Shown here piece after piece: positions 11,600 through 24,471 of a DNA stretch of 64,000 nucleotides (the stretch's first letter is position 1; each line of letters begins with the position of its first letter). The notes beneath the pieces were generated by a model, which saw only the letters and a program-made list of their open reading frames with translations, was not told the origin of the DNA and did not search any database. The stretch lies in the NCBI GenBank assembly GCA_037176705.1, contig CM073885.1, forward strand, positions 167,204,290 through 167,268,289, given 5' to 3'. A program made the position numbers and the translations under genes. This DNA is from Molossus alvarezi. Lineage: Eukaryota > Chordata > Mammalia > Chiroptera > Molossidae.

Positions 11600-13600
11600 A
11601 AAATTATTTAACTAGTTAATTAATTAATGAGCAATTCAACAAAATCTTAGAATGGATTCAAACAGAATTTGAGAAACTGATAGAGGTGTTTTTTTGATGT
11701 TGTTTTTTAGTTAGAAGTAAATATGATTTATGTCCTATAGGACAAAAAACTGTAACTTTTGGAACTATTTTTTTTTTAATTATTTGTATTTCTATTGGTC
11801 ACATGTCTACAGGTCACAATGTGATTCCTAGAGTCATATCCCTTAATTGTATGTAGCAAAGCCCCAAATCATACATTTTCCTAGAAAATAAAATAACCTT
11901 TGGATGAGTCTATTAATACCCCAGTATGATATTGAAATTCTATACAGTCCTCTTTTGTGTTTTATTCCCAAGTACTGGTTAATTTTCCTTAACACAATAA
12001 GTTAGACAGTAGCTGATCATTGCCCAGTATGGCGAGAAATGGATTAAAGAGATACTTACATTGTAGAAGCAACTGAACTTAGAGACTGGTAGAACCTGGC
12101 GTAAAAGTAGACAATCTTGGGTGTCTGACAAGAAACTAAGTAGTCAGAACTATAATTTTATCAGTAGGGAAAAGCAGTAGAATTTATGTGGTTGAACATT
12201 TCATTAATTACACATTTATAATACAGAGAATTCTTGAAAAGGGCTCTGGATTTTTCAAAGTACATGGGATGACTGTTTAGTCTGTTTTCTAAATACTAGA
12301 GGAAATAGTGACTAGAAATCTGGAGGCCTTGTAGATAATTAGATTAGAGCAACCTGGGTTACATCGTAAAGCCACAAACCCTCCCGAACAGAATGGTGTA
12401 AGGAGTAAAGGGAGAGAAAAAATATTAGTAATCGTACCACCAACATTGCTACAAAAATTTACCTTTACTGCATTAGTCTTTACGAAGACCCTGGTAGGTT
12501 CTAGTTTTATCAAAGACATTCTACTGATTGTTAAATAGATTAAGCGAGGTAAAAACAATTGCGAAAGCACAATTCTACTCCCAGCACATTCTACAAAAAA
12601 TTTGGCTACTGTGGCCTTCGTAATGCTCGTGTGTGTGGTTCTTTGCTGACAGGCTTGCTTTGTATATAAGGCACAGAGACGTGATGAGAAGTTGCACACA
12701 TTAAAAAATAAAAAGATGGAGCAATTTGGTAAATGTTGACCTTTAACAGATGACAGAAGCATAAACACACAAAACACTATTTTTTGTGGGTCATTTGACT
12801 AATGAAGGCCTGCCAAGCTGAAAACACACAGAACAATTGACTGAAGGTCAGAAATAAAAGCCACAAGAATAAAGTGAAAGCAACCAATGCTCCATAAAAA
12901 AACATATGCATGGGAATTTAATTATCAGACTCAAGAGGCAGCCAACGTTCATAGTTATTTTCTTTAATTTTTTACAGTGAGCTGAGCCTTTTAGTAAGGC
13001 CAGCAAGTAAATGTTTTGCACCCATGAAGGACCGTGTAGCAGAACCATTCAGATGTAGTCATATGCCTCCATCTTATAACAGACATGACTGATATTTAAA
13101 AAACTTTATGTCTGGATGGAAATGCAATGCTGCAGACAAAAAAATAATTCTTGTTGTAATCCTCAAGTGAGAAATCCAGTTTCACAATAGAAAGTCTTGT
13201 ATTTTTAACCAATGTGCTCGATATTATTCTGGAAAAACAGTAGACCTAAATCAGAGTTTTTTTGCAAAGACGATAGAATGAGTTCAATAGCACAAAGTTA
13301 CTCTTACCGTCTCGTTCTTCTTCTTACTAAGTTCAATAAATATAGGTGTATTGTCACAATTCATAGATAAGAACTCCTTTGCAAGAAAGTTGCATGTAAA
13401 TATAAAAATATAGCATAATCGGAAAATGGAAAGTGAGAAAATGGTACAGAATAATGCTGGGGCATTAATGTAAAGATGGAAATTTTGCTATAGGTGCAAA
13501 AACAAGAACAGACTCATGTACTGAAATCTTATGGACCTCAATACAAATTTAGTGAGACACCAAATTTTTTTTTAAAAGACACATAATTAAGGTATCATTG
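11600..13600. other. Unassigned intronic DNA, including one long antisense open frame
   Basis: No repeat recognised. The minus strand has a 162-codon open frame (12289-12777), long for this base composition, but with no domain, signal or codon evidence; I treat it as chance or as part of an unknown old repeat. Confidence 0.35.
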
Positions 13601-13610
13601 TATTGAATAA

Positions 13611-13880
13611 AAGTAATTATTTATTTATTTGTTTGTTTATTTTTTGGAGAGAGAAATGGAAATATCAAAAGTAATTATTTATTTATTTATTTATTTATTT
13701 ATATTTTGGAGAGAGAAATAGAAACATCAATGTGAGAAACATCCATCGGCTGCCTCCTGCACACCCCCTACGGCATACCCCTACTGGGGATCCAGCCTAA
13801 AACCAGGGCATGTGCCCTGACCGAGAATCGAACCAGTGACCTCTTGGATGATGCTTAATCCACTGAGCCACTTCGGCCCA
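13611..13880 (-). mobile_element. Ves SINE with a tandemly duplicated tail
   Basis: Minus-strand SINE: head near 13860-13880 (CACTGAGCCACTTCGGCCCAGC), B box GAATCGAACC, GGGGATCCAGCC, and a TTTA-rich tail. The tail, with its GGAGAGAGAAAT(A/G)GAAA(C/T)ATCAA junction, is present twice in tandem: 13611-13668 and again from 13669, a 58-bp period. Confidence 0.9.
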
Positions 13881-15499
13881 GCTATTTCTAATCCTCGTAA
13901 AATCATCTTTTTGTGCAGTGGAAGGAGAGGCCTCAGGTACACAAAGATGTAGGAAAGTCAATGTGGAGTTTATGAATCAGATATTTTTACACATAATTCT
14001 TTACCTTGATGATACTCAAAGTTATGGTCATAGTGGTGTTATTAAAATAGGATGTGATCATTCCAGGGACCAGAACCTACATTTGAACTAGACCTTTCTC
14101 AATGAAATCCCCTCCTGTGTTTAAATTACTAGAATTTCTCAATCTAGGGATTCAGGAGCAGTGGTGTTTCTAGCAAGGCTGTAAATAGTCTCATAAGCAA
14201 TTATAAGACCCCTAAAGTCTACTTCAGTACTAATACCAATGCTTCTGTTGGAGTTTGCAATTTTCTACCTTTATTCTAAGATTTTCCTTAGACTAGAAGA
14301 GTCATAGGGAAAGTCAAGGACATAGAGACCAAATGGTGAAATGTACTATGCAGAGCTCAGGGAACAAGATTTCCCCCGAACTGGACTTTATTTCTTTGGA
14401 ACATGGTATTCTTTGATGAACAGAATAAAAAAAAGACGTAGTTGATTACTACTATTGACTTACAAATCTCTTAAGTGGATAGTCAGATAAAATATTTGTT
14501 GATCTGTGAAGTGTAGAAAAATCTGAGAATATTAATATTTTTCATACTTGACCTCTGAGGATGTCCTCTATGCATTGATAGTTTAATATTAAGGAAACTG
14601 AGATAGTATAAAATCTCACTTATGAAAATTTCTCAGGTGAGAAGAAAATTTTCTTTCATGGTGAGACTGTTGTCTTAGTTCAGGAAGTTATTTAATAATC
14701 CTTAATTACCTATAAATAAAGGAACTTTGTGATCCAGTTTTCTTGTAGAATGTGAGCATTGCCATAGTTTGTTTAGACACTGTTGTTGGAAATAGCCTTA
14801 TAGCCTCGCTTCACCTGATGCCAAGGAAGCCCAGAGGGAGCGTATAGCCTTCCTCTGTTGCTGTATATATATTGAGATGCAATTAAAAACATGTTTTGTC
14901 TATAATGAGCTTTCTGACCCCTGATAGTATTTGGAGTGGGGCAGGTGGTATTGATGTTGTATGCTCTCCACACAGAGTTTTCTCAGTTTGGAGAGAAAGG
15001 TAGGCATAGTAAAGTTGACCTTGGAATGTGAATAATGTTGAGCTCTTGAATATGTTGCCATGTGAATAGTAGAGATTGATTTTGTTACTCTCTAATAAAT
15101 TTGTATTTATTTTTAATTCATTTGAGTTAGTGGTAGTAACTGGAGAAGTATTGTTACCTCCATCGTGGCCTGCCTAACTGGCAGGATATCCTCTTTAGGT
15201 GCATCTTAATGAAAACATGGCTGGAAGGAATAGATGATGATATCTGCAGACTAGACAGAAAATGGCTTTTGTTCCGAAAGTTAATATCTTTATGCTCAAG
15301 CACATTTCAGTGTTTGCTGAGAGTGTCAGATTTATAAAAAATGCTAGGTGTTCTTATCCATAGAGTTGTGATAGCACCCTCAAGAAGTGCTTGGGAGCAC
15401 TGCGTTAGCTGTCTCTCCTGGTCCCGGCCGTTCCTAATTCTAGGTAGACAGAGTAGATGTCGCAACAAAGCCATTGTGAAGTGCTTTGCTTAGAGTACT
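13881..15499. other. Unassigned intronic DNA
   Basis: No exon or repeat recognised. Part may belong to a retrocopied transcript ending at 15740 (next entry). Confidence 0.3.
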
Positions 15500-15737
15500 T
15501 TGTTTATGATCGCAGTGTTTACATTTCTCATTTTGTAAAAGGCTTTTTACTTCATTCTGTTAAATTTTAGTGTTTAGAAAGGTGGGTACTATCTCTGTGT
15601 ACAATATGTATCATTTAATATGTTGTACTGTTGTTGTATATAGTTGTAACATCAGACCTTGCAGTCAAAAAGCACAATGCAATAGACTCTTTCCAGACCT
15701 GTACTTTTTAGTGAACAATAAAAACATTGTTTGGCAC

Positions 15738-15786
<49 letters not shown>

Positions 15787-15789
15787 ATT
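15500..15789 (+). pseudogene. Candidate processed (retrocopied) transcript 3' end
   Basis: Reads like an mRNA 3' end: AATAAA at 15717-15722, about 17 bases of downstream sequence ending GGCACTA, then an A-rich tract that has become (AAAT)n at 15740-15789. The sequence after the tail, AAATTAGGATGTGA, resembles AAAATAGGATGTGA near 14044-14057, which could be the other half of a target duplication. That would give an insert of about 1.7 kb. I do not recognise the source gene. It could equally be an unknown SINE-like repeat with an A-rich tail. Confidence 0.3.
15740..15789. repeat. (AAAT)n microsatellite
   Basis: About 12 nearly perfect AAAT units, probably grown from an A-rich retrotransposition tail. 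Confidence 0.95.
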
Positions 15790-17222
15790 AGGATGTGAGA
15801 ACATGAAGTACCATACATTTTTTTCCTCACCAGGAGGAATCTTTTCTTTGAAAGAATTTGGTAAAATTCCTTTGTTTAAATGAAATTTAGTAGTAACTGT
15901 GTCCAATGCATCTTTTTTTTTTTTATGACTCTTTTATTTGTGAAAATTCTACTCCTCTAAGCATATTTAACACATATCTAACATATTTTCCTTAACATAT
16001 GTTTGCTTATAAAGAGATATACTCATAGTTCAATTGAGCATTTTCTTTGACAGAAAGAGAGGGAGGAAGGGAGAGGAGAGAGAGAGAATATCTTATGATA
16101 TTTCTATTTCCAACTAAGATAACAGTATAACAAAGATTTCTATAAATTGATACTATTAGTGTAATTCAATAGTAATTGTATAGAGCATCTTAAGCAAAGT
16201 TATTTTCTTTCTGTTAAGATGATTGTTAATATGTTTGTACAGTAGTTTGACATGGCATTTATAAGATATTGAAATTAAATAACAGTGATATTCAATCTAC
16301 TAGTTATTTGCTGTAGCAAAATAATAAGCCAATTAAGATAGGTATTTATTGGTAGACACACATAAATTTCTAGCTTTTTAAATTAAAGTGGATTACCATA
16401 TAGGGACCATTGGGTTAATGGTAAGTAAGGTCCACAGTCATGATATTTTCTAAAGGAACAAAGGGAGCATATTGTATCTCAGGTGGAATGTAGTTGAACT
16501 CTTGTGCTCAATGACAGAAAGAAGATATAATACAAAGAATGAAATATTCATGGACAACTATTTATACAAACACTTCTATGCTTGGCTTTAGTAAAAAGAA
16601 AATAACTTTATTCCCTGGTCTTCAAAGAGCTTCCAAAAGACAAGTCCTAAATACGAAAGTAAGTAAAGAACTATTAGGCACAAAATTGTGTAGCACTGAT
16701 TAATGTGTTTTAAATTAAAAAGTGTAAAAATTACAAATGAAGACTTATTCAGCTGTCCTTTCTGTGGTCTCTGTGATATGAATGGGAGGGAGGGGGAGTA
16801 GGAATCTACACTAGCATTGGAAATGGGTCCTGGCAGCATGTTCATGGGAGACTTAAGGGGGCATCTCTCCTCGATGTACTTCAGAGAGGAATATTTGAGG
16901 AAGTGGAGAGCTCATACCATGCTTTCCAAAACAACTTCTCTAGGACATGAGTGAAAGAGACTGCAGAAGAAACCTGCCTTAGTTGCTAATTCCTACAGGC
17001 AGGTGCTGGGACAGAGAAAAAAATGTGGGTCAATGGGAGGCACGTGTGAATGGAGACAGGCAAGGCTGTGCAATGGTGTTTGCAATAAATTCGGACAATC
17101 TTGCCCGGCTAAAATGAAGGGCCACAAATAATTGCTGTTACCATGCCAAACATGGTGGCGTGGGAGCCCCAAACAAACAGCCAAACAAAACAAAACCTCT
17201 CCTGCACAGAGTTGAAGCCTTC
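15790..17222. other. Unassigned intronic DNA
   Basis: A short GA-rich run at 16053-16087 may be a SINE relic. Nothing else recognised. Confidence 0.35.
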
Positions 17223-17236
17223 AACTCGACCATGTC

Positions 17237-17496
17237 GCCCTGGCCGGTTTGGCTCAGCGGTTAGAGCGTCGGCCTGCGGTCTGGAGAGGCCCGGGTTCGG
17301 TTCCCGCTAAGGGCATGTACCTCGGTTGCAGTTTGTCCCCGGCCCTGGTTGGTCGTGCGGGTGGCAGCCACTCGATGTGTCCCTTTCACATCGATGTTTC
17401 CCTCTCTCTCTCTTCCTCTCTCTCCCTCCCACTCTGTCAGTACAAAAAATGGAAAAATGTCCTCGGATGAGGATTAAAAAAATAAAAAAAATAAAA
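17237..17496 (+). mobile_element. Ves SINE, young copy (GGCCGGTTTGGCTCAGCGGTT type)
   Basis: Full length from GCCCTGGCCGG through B box GGTTCGGTTCCC, the TTTGTCCCCGGCCCTGGTTGG and CATCGATGTTTCCC blocks, CT tract, GTCCTCGGATGAGGATT and A-rich tail. A perfect 14-bp duplication AACTCGACCATGTC lies at 17223-17236 and 17497-17510. CpG sites are well preserved, so the copy is young. The 147-codon open frame across it is read-through of the SINE. Confidence 0.97.
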
Positions 17497-17699
17497 AACT
17501 CGACCATGTCTAAAAACAGCTCTCTCCCTTTTTCCTGTTTCCCAGCTCTGCTGACACTCGATCACCAGTCAAGGCTGCTGGGTCATTCGTTAAAAAAGCA
17601 AACAGGGACCCATGCAATTTTTGACCAAATCTGTCACAACACGCAGTGTGAACACCCTTCTCCTTTCTCTGGCAAGAGGGCAGAGTCCTCGCTGGCTTG

Positions 17700-18035
17700 G
17701 AGAAGGAAGGAGGCCACTGGAGGAGGCGTGCGGGCGGCTTGTAGAAGCAGGAGAGCAGACCCTGGCTGACTCCTCAGACCTGCAGTTGCAAGCTAAATGG
17801 ATTCTGCCAACAAGCTGAATGAGCTTCCAAGAATGTTTTCCCCAAAGTCTCCAGATAAAAGCCCAGCCAGACCAAAATCTTGATTTCAGCCCTGTGAGAC
17901 CTTAAGCAGTGAACCCGGTATAGCCTTGGCCAGACTTCGAACAACTAGAACTTTAAGATAATAAATGGGTATTGTGTAAGCTGCCAAATTTGTGGGAATT
18001 CATAGCATGACAATAGAAAACTTATATGCAGCTGT
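17700..18035 (+). mobile_element. MaLR-type LTR 3' part (MLT1-like), sense
   Basis: Typical 3' text of a MaLR LTR: CCAGCCAGACC, GATTTCAGCCCTGTGAGACC, AGCAGTGAACCCGGTATAGCC, AGATAATAAATGGGTATTGTGTAAGC, ending GACAATAGAAAACTTATATGCAG. The 5' part is not clearly recognisable. Confidence 0.65.
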
Positions 18036-18456
18036 AGCAAAAACACTGATTTCAAGTACACATAGGACATTCAGCAAGATGCTGAACCCTAAAGTTGTCT
18101 CAATAGATTTAAATGAGTGGAAATCATACAGAGTTTTCTAAACACAATGGAATTTAATTAGGCATCAATATGATCACATCTGGAATATTCCAAACCCACA
18201 AAATTAAGTCACATTCTTCTAAATCAATCAATCATCAAAGAAGAAATCATAAGGGAAATAAAAAACATTTTTTAGTCCAAATGAAAATAAAGCTAATTAA
18301 AGCTCAGTTTGTGGTGTCAAATTACCACAGTAAGAGCTACTCTCATATACTGCTCAATCCATTTTAAATAAGTGTTAGCTTTAGCTCAATTCTCTTAACT
18401 CCAGTCTCTTCTGAAAATAAATTGTTTTCGTGACTCCTTTCTACAATTTGTAGTTG

Positions 18457-18614
18457 GGCCCTGGCCAGTTTGGCTCAGCAGTTAGAGCATCAGACCGAAG
18501 GGTCACAGGTTCGATTCCTGGTCAAGGGCACACACCTGGGCTGCAGATTCGCTCCCCAGCCCCAGTTGGGGTCATTTGGGAGGCAACCAATCAATGTGTC
18601 TTCTCTCATATTGA

Positions 18615-18664
<50 letters not shown>

Positions 18665-18745
18665 CCTCCCTCTCCCTCCTTTCCCCTCTATCTAAAAATT
18701 AATGGAAAAATATCCTAGGGTGAGTATTAACAAAACAAACAAACA
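18457..18745 (+). mobile_element. Ves SINE with expanded CT tract
   Basis: Head GGCCCTGGCCAGTTTGGCTCAG, B box GGTTCGATTCC, then a pure (CT)n run at about 18618-18660, and a tail with ATATCCTAGGGTGAGTATT and CAAA repeats. The duplication TACAATTTGT(A/T)GTTG lies at 18442-18456 and 18746-18760. Confidence 0.96.
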
Positions 18746-18760
18746 TACAATTTGTTGTTG

Positions 18761-21686
18761 GGAGTAAGACGACTTTTCTTTGCTGTACTATTAGCAGCCC
18801 AGACACCTATACTGTTGGAGGAACAGGAATGGGAGTGTCACATAAATGAATTGCTCCACTGTGACCTCACGCAGCGTGGAGAACACTCAGCAGCTGTCCT
18901 TTACACACTAGCCACAGAGTAGTTTGTCTTGTACATACGCTAAAGTCAGTCGACAGGCTTTCAGATAAATACCTGGGTAAGGTCAGGCTGCCATTCATTT
19001 GCTTCTCTGAAAGAACCCTTAAATGATGGGCATGCTTATAGAGGAGAAATAGTTCTCTTCAGTGAGCGCATAACAGAAAATAAGACTTGTGTGCCTGGAG
19101 AAGTAGAAACCATAAAACATCCCAAACACCAGAACCTTAACTGCAAAATCTACCGAAATAAGGGGATTGGAAGACCGCGATTAATGACCGAGCAGCTGTC
19201 TTTGTTGATTGAATGAAAGGCATTGGTCTCAAAGTGGATTTCTAGGTGTCTACAGCACTACTCAAAATATTTTGTGATAGTTTGACTAGTAGTCACTGTG
19301 TTTCATTTTATTCATTTTCTGCCATACTCTGACCACCCCCAAACCAACCTATTTGTATACAAATAATCTGTACACAAAAAACTGTGAGTATGCTTAGGAC
19401 CAGATTGCTGTTTAGTTTAACTGGTATTTAGAGTGCCTGTTCCATGCAAGATCACATATGAGCTGTAATTGTATCAGATTCCCGATATGCGATCATAGAA
19501 ACAGAACATTGGTTTTAAGTAGTACATCGAAGGTACTTTGAGTGAACTCAGTCCCCACGTTGGTTGTGTATCTGATGGTTCTTTTTACTGATTCCGTTGT
19601 AAACATAGGAAACACAGAAGGTATTGATTAAGGTAATATGAACAAGAGACTTAGATGATGGGCATATTTAAGTTGTTGTGTTATGGAATATGTGTGGAAA
19701 GGGATGAAGAAGGTCCCAGTCTGGTTTTTGTTTAGTTTTTCATGTTTCTTAGTGGCAAGAAAGGTATTGGGATTGGACTTCACATGAGGAGAGAGTGAAA
19801 TAAACACACCTCATACATGCAGTGATTAATTATCCTTGTGGGCAAATGAGCAAATTCATATATTCTTAAGTTCAAATTTGTATTAAGTACGTGTCTTTTA
19901 CAACAAGGAATCGTTAAATCAAATTATTATTAATTAAGCATTAGGACTTTATTTTTAAAATTTATGTATATTTATTTGTACCAGCTTTACTTTGACATCT
20001 CAAAGCTCACCAACTTCATTACAATATGCTGTATTAAAATCCGGAAAACTAGGGTTTATGTGATATGCATCACATATCGGTTGACTTCATTTTATCATCA
20101 TTTCTACAATACTTCATCCAGTACTCTGGTTTTAACCTGTTGCTGGGAGAGAATGTCTATCATCAGCCCTACTCGTGTCCTTGATGAGTGTGTCAAACTG
20201 TCCTTTTCAGCTGTCTCTGTAGCTACGCACAAAGGCAATTAAGTAGATCAAGGTGACCACAGAGTCCATCGAATGGTTGATTTCTCCCTGGGGGAGAGGA
20301 ACTGGTGTGCTTGCTGTTGTCACACAGGGACTAGAGCCCTAGGCCTGGACTGCCTCGGATATGGCACAGGTAGAGCCTCTCTGTCTGTCACATGCCTCTG
20401 TACTACTGAGATGCTGATCTGTAATTGGGGAAAGAGAAAGGAAGTCTGGGGCCACTTTGGACAGTTGACTGCAGAGCTCTGGGCTGGTGCTTCTGTGAGA
20501 AGAGCAGTGAGGTTATAACGTACCAGTCACTCTTAGCGAGCAAATGGCGGCCCTGAGGCCAGCTCACACGTGACTTCATGCTTCAGGCCACTGGGATTCA
20601 GGTAGGGACAGAATCTGCTCCATAACAAAGCCTGCTCCTTTGGGTTTCTGTGACTGTGTTATGGCTAACACAGGGACACCTCTCCAAGGTCAGTAAAATT
20701 TTATGCAATCCCACGGAAAGCTGTTTCTGGCTGGATAATGTGACAGAATGACAGCCCTGATCATGAGTCCCTCGCAGAGAACGACTGGTAAGTTATAAGA
20801 TCTGTTCCACCCACCTACTCCCCAGTGTGGAGGATTCCACTAAATTTGTTGTTAATAGCAGGAGGCCCTGTGTAGGAGGCCGTGATAATTTTGTGCCAAA
20901 TGATGCTTAGGATAAAGATAGACTCTCCCCCAAACTGGGCAAAGTTTGCAATTCAAGGCAATTAGGTAATTATGCAACTGGTTGAAACAGAAGGTGCCCT
21001 TACAGAACCAAATTCTTTTAGAGAGAGAAATCTCCTTTACTGGAGAAATTAAGTCAAAGGGTGTGGCCCTTAGAATAAAATCGTCCTTCAGTTCCTCCAC
21101 TATTGACCCTGGGCCTCCATATCCTGATTTGACAGCCTTTAAATTGGGGAGAACAAGGGTGGGCCTCAGGTTTTCCAACTCCAGGTGCAACCGAGGCCTT
21201 ACAGCACAGTGAAGGTACTATGGGGTGGGAACAGAAAGTGACAGATACAAACGTTTATGCTCTTTGGATATCAGGTTCTCTTGAGAAGTGAGAGCCATGC
21301 ATGTAAATCACTAACTGCAATCTTGGGTAAGACTGTTCAGATTCTTGTTGTCTTTCCCCATGGATGCTGCTGAGCATATGATTGGCATTGATGTTTTCTC
21401 TGATTGTACTATGAATGTTCATCAAGTCCAACTGGGACTTTGCTGATTGCAAAGACCCTCTAGTAGGGAGGGCTACACTAGTAGACTTGTTGACAAGTAG
21501 ATCTGTTGATTGCACTCATCCATCTTATAGTTGCACTAGTGCCGGACAGACCATCGATTAGGCTTCCCATGTTCTTTAAAAACCAATATTGCTATTCCAG
21601 GAGGAGAAAAGAAATGCACAGATTTCATTAATAACTTCAAGACCGCAGAGCTATTTTGTTTTACAGTGCAATATCTTCATATATCA
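18761..21686. other. Unassigned intronic DNA
   Basis: No family recognised. Less AT-rich parts at 20260-20520 and 20560-21250 may be old LTR or retroviral relics near the pol remnant, but no diagnostic motif is visible. Confidence 0.3.
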
Positions 21687-21711
21687 ACCCTGTGTGGCCA
21701 GTTAAAAGAGA

Positions 21712-21950
21712 ACTGTTGTCCAGTTGGTTGGCGTGTCATCCTGTACACCAAAAGGTTTCAGGTTCGATTCCTGGTGAGGGCACACACCTAGTTTGTGGGT
21801 TTGATCCTTGGTCTAGGTGCATAGGAGAGGCAACCAATCAATATTTCTCTCTCACATCTATGTTTTTATTCTTCTCTCTCCCCTTTCCTCTCTCTTTAAA
21901 ATTTAAAATCAGTAAAAATATTTGCTTGGGTGAGGATTAGAAGAAAAAAA
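21712..21950 (+). mobile_element. Ves SINE, diverged
   Basis: Central and 3' parts are clear: GGTTCGATTCCTGGTGAGGGCACACACC, GAGGCAACCAATCAATATTTCTCTCTCAC, and the tail TTGCTTGGGTGAGGATTAG. The head is degraded (GTTGGTTGGCGTGTC). Flanks GAACTGTTG and GAGCTGTTG could be a mutated target duplication. Confidence 0.85.
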
Positions 21951-21959
21951 GTTGAGCTG

Positions 21960-23690
21960 TTGATTATCAATGACTTAATCTAGTATAGCTCCAGCCATTT
22001 CAGACATTGTGATGGCAACTGAAGCAAATACCCAACTGACAACACCTGCTATGCCTCCATGGCCATTGCTAATGCCTTTGTCTTGATCACCTTTGTACCA
22101 GATCAAGATCAACTTACCATCACCTGGCTGGGTCTCCAAAACACAATCACTGTGTCATCACAGGAGTGTTTGAATTCTCCTACATGCCACCAATGGATGA
22201 ACTGAGACACAGAAAAAATACTTTACTATGTTGATAGGCCCCAACAAAATAAGTAACAATGGCTTCAGAGCTGATATGAACTCACATGAGACCCCAGGAA
22301 TGACTCTTTAATCCTGATGAGGTCTTAGGAAGACAATGCTCCACGAATCTCTTGCATTTCTGCACATTTTGCAAAATAAGGCATTAACTGCTCTTTGGAT
22401 GCTTGTATAATAAACAGCTTTAGAAAATGAAAACATTGTCTCCCTCCAAAGGGAAGACCAGGTTTGTTGATAGCTTTGGAATGTAAAGTCGTATTCTCTC
22501 TCTGAAGCAAAGGTCAAGCATACTTGCTGCCTATTACAAAATATTCGTATTATTTATGCAGAGTTCTGCTCCTGCAGTGTAGCCCCCTACTTGTGCAGAT
22601 GCCCTATAATCTTCTTCACATCACCATATGAAAATTGAGATTGAGAGAACTAACACACACAAAAAGTGATGATACTCAGGTTATTTCTATTCCTGTGAAT
22701 AATAAACTGTCCACCTCTAATCCAGGATTCTTGTGTTTTATAATAGCATCCATAAAGCTAATGACAGGCTAATTTATAAGCTTTCAATTAGGGGAAAGTC
22801 TCAGACCCTTCACAATTCTTAACACGCATGTCAAATTCTGAGGAACAATATAGGCTGAGGCTCAAACACTGATCCCTGAGACAAGATAGGAAAATTAACT
22901 TGCCCTGCAGCCCCCACGACCAAAAAGGAAATCCAGCACCTAATTAGACCACCTGAGTATTAGAGATAATATTTGCCGTATTTAGATTTTGTACAAGTTG
23001 GCCAGAAAATGTGTCACGTTTAGCTGTGGTCTTGAGCAGCACACAGTGCTAGAGGTGATGCAACAGCTGTTCCAGCTGCATTCCTCTGGAGGCCTACGTT
23101 CCCAAGGCCCCTCTAAACTATAGGACCTGTTACTGGTAAGTACACTGATTGGAGCCTCTGGCAAAGGGAGACAGCTTTTGCTGGAGGTTGTCTTTAGGTA
23201 CTAGACTCACTGATCCCCCATAGGTCTACCCAATACATTCATTTGAGAAACAGATACTGGCCTGCTGTTGGGAAATTTGGTTACCAAGTACCTTTTGCAG
23301 AACTTCCAAGTGACATTGTGCCCAGATATTACCATCTTGGGTTGTGGGTCAGTCAGGTGCTAACCACAGAGTTGGAAATGGTCAACAATCTTCTCGTCTT
23401 AGATGGAGATGGTCTTTTCAAGATCCTGTGGTTGTGTCTTCCTTGTACTAAAAGATCCCAGGCATATCCTAGGAGAATTTTACCTCCCATATGACCGGTA
23501 ACAGGGGGTGCTATTAACTACATTGGTACCCCACTTCCAGGAGTTTCTCAAAGATGCTTGGACTGAGTTTATTGATGGCTTGGCCAAACTAAAAGTTGAT
23601 AGTGTCCACTGGGTGACAGCAGCCATCCAGTCCCAATTACTACTATGAAAGACTATCATTCTTGCCTTAGACCGGTATGGGGCAAAACAA
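21960..23690 (+). pseudogene. Endogenous retrovirus relic, decayed pol (RT to RNase H region)
   Basis: In broken plus-strand frames the first part (about 22020-22200) resembles retroviral reverse transcriptase around the fingers and palm, up to the short 'SQE-LNSP' block that normally precedes the catalytic motif. The second part (about 22890-23680) has the peptide-like pattern SFEKQILACCW typical of the end of RT/connection, plus later integrase-side text. Many stops and frameshifts are present, and a stretch at about 22310-22880 does not fit, so there is an insertion or rearrangement inside. Old class-I-like ERV is my best guess. No LTR pair was recognised beside it. It cannot encode a protein. 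Confidence 0.5.
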
Positions 23691-24471
23691 AGCCTTTGTT
23701 TATTTTATGTTTCATGTATGAATGTCTTATTGAATGTCTTATATACTAATAAGTTCATAATATATTCCATATATTTCCATGCCAGGCCCTCTGAAAATTG
23801 TCCCTCAGTTCAAGATATATATATAATTGATTATAGTTGAACTTCAATTTAACCTTAAAATTTTCAAAAGAGTATTTTTATTTATATCTTGCCTCATCAA
23901 GTTTATGTGGATCTTTATTTGGTTGTACTAGAAACAATCATACAGCTACAGCCACAAAACAGTTCACCTTATTTAAGTAGGATATTTAGATTATTCATTG
24001 ACTAAGACTTGGGCATAGACAATAAATGGTGAATTCTTATGATGTCCTGGTGCAGATCCCTATGGTCTCTTGTTCCAATCAGATGAACTAAAAGAATGGA
24101 CCCAGGGTTGGCTCCTAAGAGGTGTGTCTCCTTGATTCAAAGAATCTTATTAGGCTGAATGGTCCCTATTAATATCTACCTCCTTCAGTAATTATTCTTA
24201 TACCTGGTTCTTCATTATTCTTAATATTATTGACTCTTATGAGACTGAATGTAACCAGATACTACTGTAGACATAGACTCAGGGGAATAGCTTCACATGA
24301 TTTTATGTCCAGCCTCAGCCCTCCGAAGCCATGCTTCCTTGGGAATTAAGCTGGACCAGGGTAGGATGTCCCTCATTAATCTCCCATTATACTTTGAAAA
24401 GTGGAGCTGTTCGCAGGTGGTACTACTTTACAGGATTCTGCATTAAGTTCACCACCAGACTCTGAACCACA
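23691..24471. other. Unassigned intronic DNA
   Basis: May include further retroviral relic (about 24040-24400), without a diagnostic motif. Confidence 0.3.

Noticed and set aside
12289..12777. 162-codon antisense open frame
   Set aside because: The second-longest open frame in the window, but with no domain, no family resemblance, no splice or promoter context and biased by AT-rich composition.
17237..17310. tRNA gene
   Set aside because: The A- and B-box-like blocks belong to the tRNA-derived head of a Ves SINE; the same head recurs 15 times with SINE bodies and target duplications.
17326..17769. 147-codon open frame
   Set aside because: It reads through a Ves SINE into flanking DNA; similar peptides recur at the other SINE copies.
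20270..21250. Coding exons in the less AT-rich stretch
   Set aside because: Open frames of 76-112 codons overlap on opposite strands, and no domain or consensus splice pair was found.
22982..23494. Functional gene in the retroviral-looking stretch
   Set aside because: Frames are short and interrupted; the resemblance is to decayed pol, not to a host protein.
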